From NCBI RefSeq assembly GCF_024346135.1, contig NZ_JAGQCJ010000001.1, positions 248,001 through 312,000 of the forward strand: a stretch of DNA of 64,000 bases, in the 5' to 3' direction. Under the pieces are notes generated by a model. The model worked only from the letters and a program-made list of their open reading frames with translations, was not told the DNA's origin and made no database searches. The DNA comes from Cyanobium sp. CH-040 (lineage in GTDB: Bacteria; Cyanobacteriota; Cyanobacteriia; PCC-6307; Cyanobiaceae). Shown in pieces: positions 57,732 to 64,000 of this stretch (the stretch's first letter is position 1; every line of letters begins with the position of its first letter). Both the position numbers and the translations under genes were made by a program.

Positions 57732-58913
57732 ATGGGCCAGCAGCTTCTGGACTGGTGGCAGGTTCAGGGCAGGCGCGGCAGTGACCAGAAGCCATGGATG
57801 GTCACCTCGGATGGCCGCTGGCCGGAGCCGGGCGAACCGCTGGATCCCTTTCCCATCTGGGTGGCCGAGGTGATGCTGCAGCAGACCCAGCTGCAGGTGG
57901 TGTTGCCCTACTGGCAGCGCTGGATGGCCGCCTTCCCCAGCCTCGAGGCCCTGGCGGCGGCCGAGGCCCACGACGTGCTGCTGCTCTGGCAGGGCCTGGG
58001 CTATTACTCCCGGGCCCGGCGTCTGCAGCAGGGGGCGCGGCAGCTGCTGGAGATCCGGCAAGCCTCCGCAGGGTCCGCCGCGGACCCCAGCGCCGATCCC
58101 TGGTCCCGCACCCTGGAGGGCTGGCAGACGCTGCCGGGGATCGGCCGCAGCACCGCCGGCAGCATCCTCTCGTCCGCGTTTGATCTGCCCTTCGCGATCC
58201 TCGACGGCAACGTGAAGCGGGTGCTGGCACGGCTGATCGCCTGCCCGCGGCCGCCGGCGCGGCAGCTCAGGGGGTTCTGGCAGCTGAGTGAGCTGCTGCT
58301 CGATCCGCGGCGGCCCCGGGCCTTCAACCAGGCGCTGATGGACCTGGGCGCCACCGTCTGCACGCCCCGCAACCCCAGCTGCGGCGCCTGTCCCTGGCAG
58401 GGGCACTGCGCTGCCTACGCTGCCGGCCACCCCGCCGCCTACCCCGTGAAGGACGCCCCGCGCGAGCTGCCGTTCCAGGTGATCGGTGTGGGGGTGGTCT
58501 TGAACGCGGCCGGCGAGGTGCTGATCGACCAGCGGCTCAACGAGGGCCTGCTGGGCGGCCTGTGGGAGTTTCCCGGCGGCAAGCAGGAGCCCGGTGAGCC
58601 GATCGCCGCCACGATCGTGCGCGAGCTGCGCGAGGAGCTGGCGATCGAGGCGGCGGTGGATGAGGAGCTGATCACCCTCGAGCATGCCTACAGCCACAGG
58701 AAGCTGCGCTTCGTGGTGCATCTCTGCCGCTGGCTTTCTGGCGAGCCCCGGCCGCTGGCGTCCCAGCAGGTGCGCTGGGTGCGGCCCGAGCAGCTGGCCG
58801 ACTATCCCTTCCCGGCCGCCAATGCCCGCATCATCGCGGCGCTGCAGCAGCGGCTGGGTGCTGACGCCGGCGGCGCCTTGCCTCAGCCTGAGGAGAACCG
58901 CCCGGCCGCCTGA
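57732..58913 (+). CDS. mutY: A/G-specific adenine glycosylase with C-terminal NUDIX domain
   Basis: 393 aa from the ATG at 57732; the longer open frame upstream lacks conserved sequence. The catalytic Glu is in WVAEVMLQQTQLQ, the helix-hairpin-helix is LPGIGRSTAGSIL and the catalytic Asp is in AILDGNVKRVLAR. The 4Fe-4S ligands are in CTPRNPSCGACPWQGHC. The C-terminal MutT-like domain retains a full NUDIX box (GGKQEPGEPI then RELREELAI), which is unusual because the MutY recognition domain often lacks it. The enzyme removes A mispaired with 8-oxoG. The stop overlaps the kinase start (TGATG). Confidence 0.94.
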   Translation: MGQQLLDWWQVQGRRGSDQKPWMVTSDGRWPEPGEPLDPFPIWVAEVMLQQTQLQVVLPYWQRWMAAFPSLEALAAAEAHDVLLLWQGLGYYSRARRLQQGARQLLEIRQASAGSAADPSADPWSRTLEGWQTLPGIGRSTAGSILSSAFDLPFAILDGNVKRVLARLIACPRPPARQLRGFWQLSELLLDPRRPRAFNQALMDLGATVCTPRNPSCGACPWQGHCAAYAAGHPAAYPVKDAPRELPFQVIGVGVVLNAAGEVLIDQRLNEGLLGGLWEFPGGKQEPGEPIAATIVRELREELAIEAAVDEELITLEHAYSHRKLRFVVHLCRWLSGEPRPLASQQVRWVRPEQLADYPFPAANARIIAALQQRLGADAGGALPQPEENRPAA

Positions 58914-59977
58914 TGGCTCCACTGCGCTCCGCTCCGCCGCGGGTGCTCTGCCTCGGGGAGGCGCTGGTGGACCGCCTCGGCCCACCCGGTGGTGACCCGG
59001 CGAGCGACGGCCCCTGTGACGACCGCCTCGGCGGCGCCCCCGCCAACGTGGCCTGCGCCCTGGCGCGGCTCGGCACGCCCAGTGCCTTTCTGGGCCGGCT
59101 GGGCGGCGATGCCATCGGCGCCGGCTTCCGCCAGCTCTTCGCGGAGCGCGGCGTGAACACCGCCGCCCTGCAGCTGGACCCCCGGCGGCCGAGCCGGATC
59201 GTGCTGGTGCGGCGCGATGCCAGTGGCGAGCGGCAATTCGGCGGCTTCGCGGGTGCCGATCTGGCTGCGGTGCGTGCTGGTGAGGGTTTCGCGGACCAGG
59301 CGCTCGCTGCCGGCGAGCTGGCGGCCGCACTCGGGCCCCTGCTGGCGGCGGCGCGCTGGCTGCTGGTGGGCACGATCCCCCTCGCTTCGCCCGCCGCGGC
59401 GGCAGCCCTGCAGCTGGCGTGCCGGCAGGCCGCGGCGGCCGGCGTGCCCCTGGCCCTGGATGTGAACTGGCGGCCCACCTTCTGGGATCCCGCCGCCGAC
59501 CCCGCCGCCGGTCCCGGCCCGGCTGAACGCGCCGCCATGGAGCCGCTGCTGCTCCAGGCGGCGCTGATCAAGTGCGCCCGCGAAGAGGCCGAGTGGCTGT
59601 TCGGCAGCGGCGATCCGGCCGTCGCGAGCGCCGCCCTGCCGCAGCGGCCGGCCGTCCTGGTGAGCGATGGCGCGGCGCCGCTGCGCTGGTGGCTGGGCGG
59701 GGCGGCCGGGGAATTGCCGGCCTTCCGCGTGCCGGTGGTGGACACCACCGGGGCCGGCGATGCCCTCACGGCCGGCCTGCTGCACGGGCTGGTGGCCGAG
59801 CCCCGGCTGCTCGCCCCCGGCAGCGCGGACATGGCCTCGGCGGCGGGCCGGGACGGTGCGGTGCGTGAGCTGATGCGCGTCGCCAGTGCCTGCGGGGCCC
59901 TGGTGTGCCAGGGGGCCGGGGCCATCGATCCCCAGCCCACGGCGGCCCAGGTGGCCGCCTTTCTGGCGGCGCACTGA
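58913..59977 (+). CDS. PfkB-family carbohydrate kinase (fructokinase-like)
   Basis: 354 aa from the ATG at 58913. The N-terminal LCLGEALVDRLGPPGGDP and GGAPANVACALARLG, the sugar-binding region FLGRLGGDAIGAGF and the catalytic VPVVDTTGAGDALTAGLLHG (anion hole GAGD) are clear. Fructokinase is the best match because of the GEALVDR start and LDVNWRPTFW, a feature of plant and cyanobacterial fructokinases. It would phosphorylate fructose, for example from sucrose breakdown. It is coupled to mutY upstream and convergent with tsaE. Confidence 0.87.
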   Translation: MAPLRSAPPRVLCLGEALVDRLGPPGGDPASDGPCDDRLGGAPANVACALARLGTPSAFLGRLGGDAIGAGFRQLFAERGVNTAALQLDPRRPSRIVLVRRDASGERQFGGFAGADLAAVRAGEGFADQALAAGELAAALGPLLAAARWLLVGTIPLASPAAAAALQLACRQAAAAGVPLALDVNWRPTFWDPAADPAAGPGPAERAAMEPLLLQAALIKCAREEAEWLFGSGDPAVASAALPQRPAVLVSDGAAPLRWWLGGAAGELPAFRVPVVDTTGAGDALTAGLLHGLVAEPRLLAPGSADMASAAGRDGAVRELMRVASACGALVCQGAGAIDPQPTAAQVAAFLAAH

Positions 59978-60017
59978 AGGGCGCGCCTCAAAGGCCGCGA
60001 CTCAGAGCGGGGCCCCC

Positions 60018-60524
60018 CTAAGCGGGCCGGGGGTTGGTGATCCGGGCGGTGCGGCCGGCCTCCGGATCGGCCCCGTCGGCCAGCTCCAGCGCCACCAGCC
60101 AGGCGCCTGCGGGCGTGCTGCTCAGCCGCTCGGGCCACTCCACCGCCAGCAGGGCGCCGAGGCCGAGGGCCTCCTCCTCCTCCTGGGCCAGCAGCTCATC
60201 GGCGCCGGCGGGCTGGTCCAGCCGGTAGAGATCGATGTGCACCAGCGCCGTTGGGCTGCCGTCGGCCAGCACCCCGGCGTAGTGCTGGGCCAGGGCGAAG
60301 GTGGGGCTGGTGATCGGCTCGGCGATGCCCAGGCCCTCGGCCACTCCCTGCACCAGGGAGGTCTTGCCGGCGCCGAGATCCCCCCGCAGCAGCAGGATCG
60401 GCGGCGAAACCGCGGCGCTGCCGGGGGGTGCATCGCCTGCGGCGGCCAGCCACAGGCGGGCCAGCTCCACGCCCAGGGCGCGGGTGGCGGCGGCATCGGC
60501 CAGGAACACGCTGCGGGTGTGCAT
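60018..60524 (-). CDS. tsaE: tRNA t6A biosynthesis ATPase TsaE
   Basis: 168 aa from the ATG at 60524. The P-loop is [20 protein letters not shown], followed by [12 protein letters not shown] and the Walker B-like [13 protein letters not shown]. TsaE with TsaB and TsaD attaches threonylcarbamoyl to A37 of ANN-decoding tRNAs. The Cys-poor C-terminal segment is slightly longer than the E. coli protein. The gene is divergent from ahcY with 133 bp between and convergent with the kinase. Confidence 0.93.
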   Translation of the reverse strand: MHTRSVFLADAAATRALGVELARLWLAAAGDAPPGSAAVSPPILLLRGDLGAGKTSLVQGVAEGLGIAEPITSPTFALAQHYAGVLADGSPTALVHIDLYRLDQPAGADELLAQEEEEALGLGALLAVEWPERLSSTPAGAWLVALELADGADPEAGRTARITNPRPA

Positions 60525-60529
60525 CCCGG

Positions 60530-60535
60530 TAGATT
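60530..60535 (+). promoter_or_regulatory. possible ahcY -10 box (TAGATT)
   Basis: TAGATT lies 122 bases before the ahcY ATG, which would leave a leader of about 115 bases. That leader contains GCCTCGG-type self-complementary stretches but no riboswitch pattern that I can recognise. Confidence 0.38.
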
Positions 60536-60657
60536 GCCCCCACGCGAGCCCGAAGCCTCGGCGACTCCGCAGAACTTTCAACCCCCACTCCTCGGCGCCG
60601 GCCTGTCCTGCCACGGCCTGCCCCGCCCAGGACCTCACCGTTCCCGGAGACCATTCC

Positions 60658-62088
<1,431 letters not shown>

Positions 62089-62586
62089 GGTGCCGACCCC
62101 TGGTCTGCCCGCGTCGGGCGGCCCCGGCCTGCGGCCGGACGCCGCCCTCATGCGGGCCGACCCGGCGGGCTGAGCGAGAGGGTTGGGGGGCTGGTTGAGT
62201 TTGGGGTCTGGGGGAGTCCTTGCCCTGGGCAGGCCTTTCTCATGCCTGGCCGAGCACTCAGGGCTCAGCGCCGGAAGTGCAGACCCAATGGATGACGCCC
62301 TCGCCAGTGAGAATTGGCGAGGGCGTTTTGCTGGCGAGGGCAACTGAGGTGCCGGAGCTCCGGTTCGGGGTTCTCCGTTGAGCACAGGCTGTTGAGGACA
62401 GCTGTGACCCCGGGCCTGTGGGTGCAGCACCGGGCGCTTGGCGACCGGCTCTGGCACAGGGCACTGGCGCCGGCACCGGCCTGGCAGCCAACCCAACTCC
62501 CGGCTCGCCGAGGGACGTCGATGGGCTGAGCCGGCCGTCGCGCCAGCGCTGCCGGCGACCCCATCGACGCCCTACGGTGCGGGTGC
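62089..62586. other. ahcY/ssb convergent intergenic region
   Basis: About 500 bp without a protein gene. After the ahcY stop it has GC-rich self-complementary stretches (62110-62175), a CAGGC/GCCTG hairpin (about 62231-62248), then the strong terminator at 62294-62328. The 200 bp between the ahcY stop and the terminator is long for a plain 3' UTR and could hold a small RNA. From 62330 to 62586 nothing specific was seen. Confidence 0.55.
62294..62328 (+). terminator. Rho-independent terminator
   Basis: ACGCCCTCGCCA (62294-62305) pairs perfectly with TGGCGAGGGCGT (62314-62325) around an 8-base loop and is followed by TTT. Together with T62325 this gives a TTTT run on the plus strand. It is the strongest terminator in the window, about 205 bp past the ahcY stop. 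Confidence 0.88.
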
Positions 62587-62985
62587 TCAGAAGGGCACTT
62601 CCTCCTCGCTGGGCTCCCCGCCACCGAAGCCGCCGCCACCGAAGCCGCCGCCGGCCATGGCCTCGCTGTCGCGCTTTGATCCGAGTAGCTCGAGCCGGTC
62701 CACGCGGATCACAGGCTTGGTGCGCTCCTCGCCGCTGCTGCGGTCGGTCCAGCGGTCGAGCTTGAAGCTGCCGATGATGCCGAGCAGCGACCCCTTGCGC
62801 ACATAGTCGGCCGCCACCTGGGCCTGCTTGCCCCAGATCTCGAGGTTGAACCAGTCGGGCTCGTCGTCGCGGCTGCGGCGGTTCACCGCCAGGGTGAGGT
62901 TGGCCACCATGCTGCCGGATTCGAAGTAGCGCACCTCGGGATCGCGGCCGGCCCGGCCCACCAGGGTGATGGAGTTGACGCCCAT
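62587..62985 (-). CDS. ssb: single-stranded DNA-binding protein
   Basis: 132 aa from the ATG at 62985. The OB-fold starts MGVNSITLVGRAGRDPEVRY and has LTLAVNRRSRD and WFNLEIWGKQAQVAADYVRK. A short Gly-rich linker (GGGFGGGGFGGG) leads to the acidic tip EEEVPF, the protein-interaction tail of bacterial SSBs. It is small for an SSB because the linker is short. It is divergent from mreB; the spacer carries the mreB promoter. Confidence 0.95.
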   Translation of the reverse strand: MGVNSITLVGRAGRDPEVRYFESGSMVANLTLAVNRRSRDDEPDWFNLEIWGKQAQVAADYVRKGSLLGIIGSFKLDRWTDRSSGEERTKPVIRVDRLELLGSKRDSEAMAGGGFGGGGFGGGEPSEEEVPF

Positions 62986-63089
62986 GGCGTGTGTCCTCGT
63001 TCGTAGGGATCAATGATGGGGCAACCGGGGCCGGCGGTCGGTCCACGGCGCCACCGTTCAACCAGTGCCACCGTCAGGGCGGGCCGTAA

Positions 63090-64000
<911 letters not shown>

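Noticed and set aside
60525-60657. SAH riboswitch in front of ahcY
   Set aside because: The leader has some self-complementarity but I could not match the conserved core; a covariance-model search would be needed.
62150-62290. SRP RNA or 6S RNA candidate after ahcY
   Set aside because: A short GCCGGAAGTGCAG segment is reminiscent of the SRP tetraloop region but the conserved helix 8 sequence is not present.

Overview
The window is a gene-dense, very GC-rich stretch (around two thirds G+C or more by eye) of a cyanobacterial chromosome, most likely a Cyanobium/Synechococcus-type picocyanobacterium. The evidence is the gene set: petG and cytM, petH with an N-terminal CpcD-like domain, zwf-opcA, the clock kinase sasA, GuaB3, a CAAD protein, a CrtL-type lycopene cyclase, a BciB-type chlorophyllide reductase and a group 2 sigma factor. 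Coding density is high, many neighbours share ATGA/GTGA/TGATG stop-start overlaps, and several convergent pairs overlap at their 3' ends. Probable sigma-70 -10 boxes of the form TANNNT sit very close to many starts. No insertion sequence, prophage, integrase or CRISPR array was seen.

Layout. 1-2656: exported DUF3370-like protein (partial), an acylase-type class A beta-lactamase homologue, a TrmJ-like RNA methyltransferase and cytM, all on the minus strand. 2675-8908: petG (plus) lies inside the 3' end of rsmD; rsmD-hisH-LOG-trxA, guaB3, a CAAD protein and a HcyBio-family gene all run minus. 8907-14086 (plus): gyrA, an acetolactate-decarboxylase-like/CARDB fusion and lycopene cyclase. 14104-19749: GH57 enzyme, NYN protein, leuA, an orphan sugar-type ABC permease and a coiled-coil membrane protein. 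19841-29814: galE, a PGM1-like ATP-grasp ligase coupled to a 7TM-HD c-di-AMP phosphodiesterase, folD, a ParB-motif protein, crtE, a DUF212 protein and a RecD-like helicase. 29989-35650: petH-zwf-opcA-cobB, all minus, linking ferredoxin:NADP reductase, the oxidative pentose phosphate entry enzyme with its activator, and cobalamin synthesis.

35755-46499: START-like protein, tRNA-Glu, sasA, an exported small protein, pepN, a GHL10-like lipoprotein or exported hydrolase behind prs, an LCP-family ligase and bciB. 46496-53975: malQ, a RodZ-like protein, an RsuA-type pseudouridine synthase, a group 2 sigma factor whose start lies in a perfect palindrome, and two convergent K+ or Na+/H+ antiporters carrying RCK-type domains. 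54026-57731: a META-domain protein and a visibly lower-GC gene for a ten-repeat RCC1-like surface protein with non-coding flanks; this is the one compositional island. 57732-64000: mutY, a PfkB sugar kinase, tsaE, ahcY, ssb and the start of mreB.

The strongest leads are the ALDC-CARDB fusion, the sigma-factor palindrome, the RCC1-like island, the rsmD/petG antisense overlap, the PGM1-ligase/c-di-AMP-phosphodiesterase pair and the ParB-motif protein. All functional calls come from reading motifs; no database search was possible.
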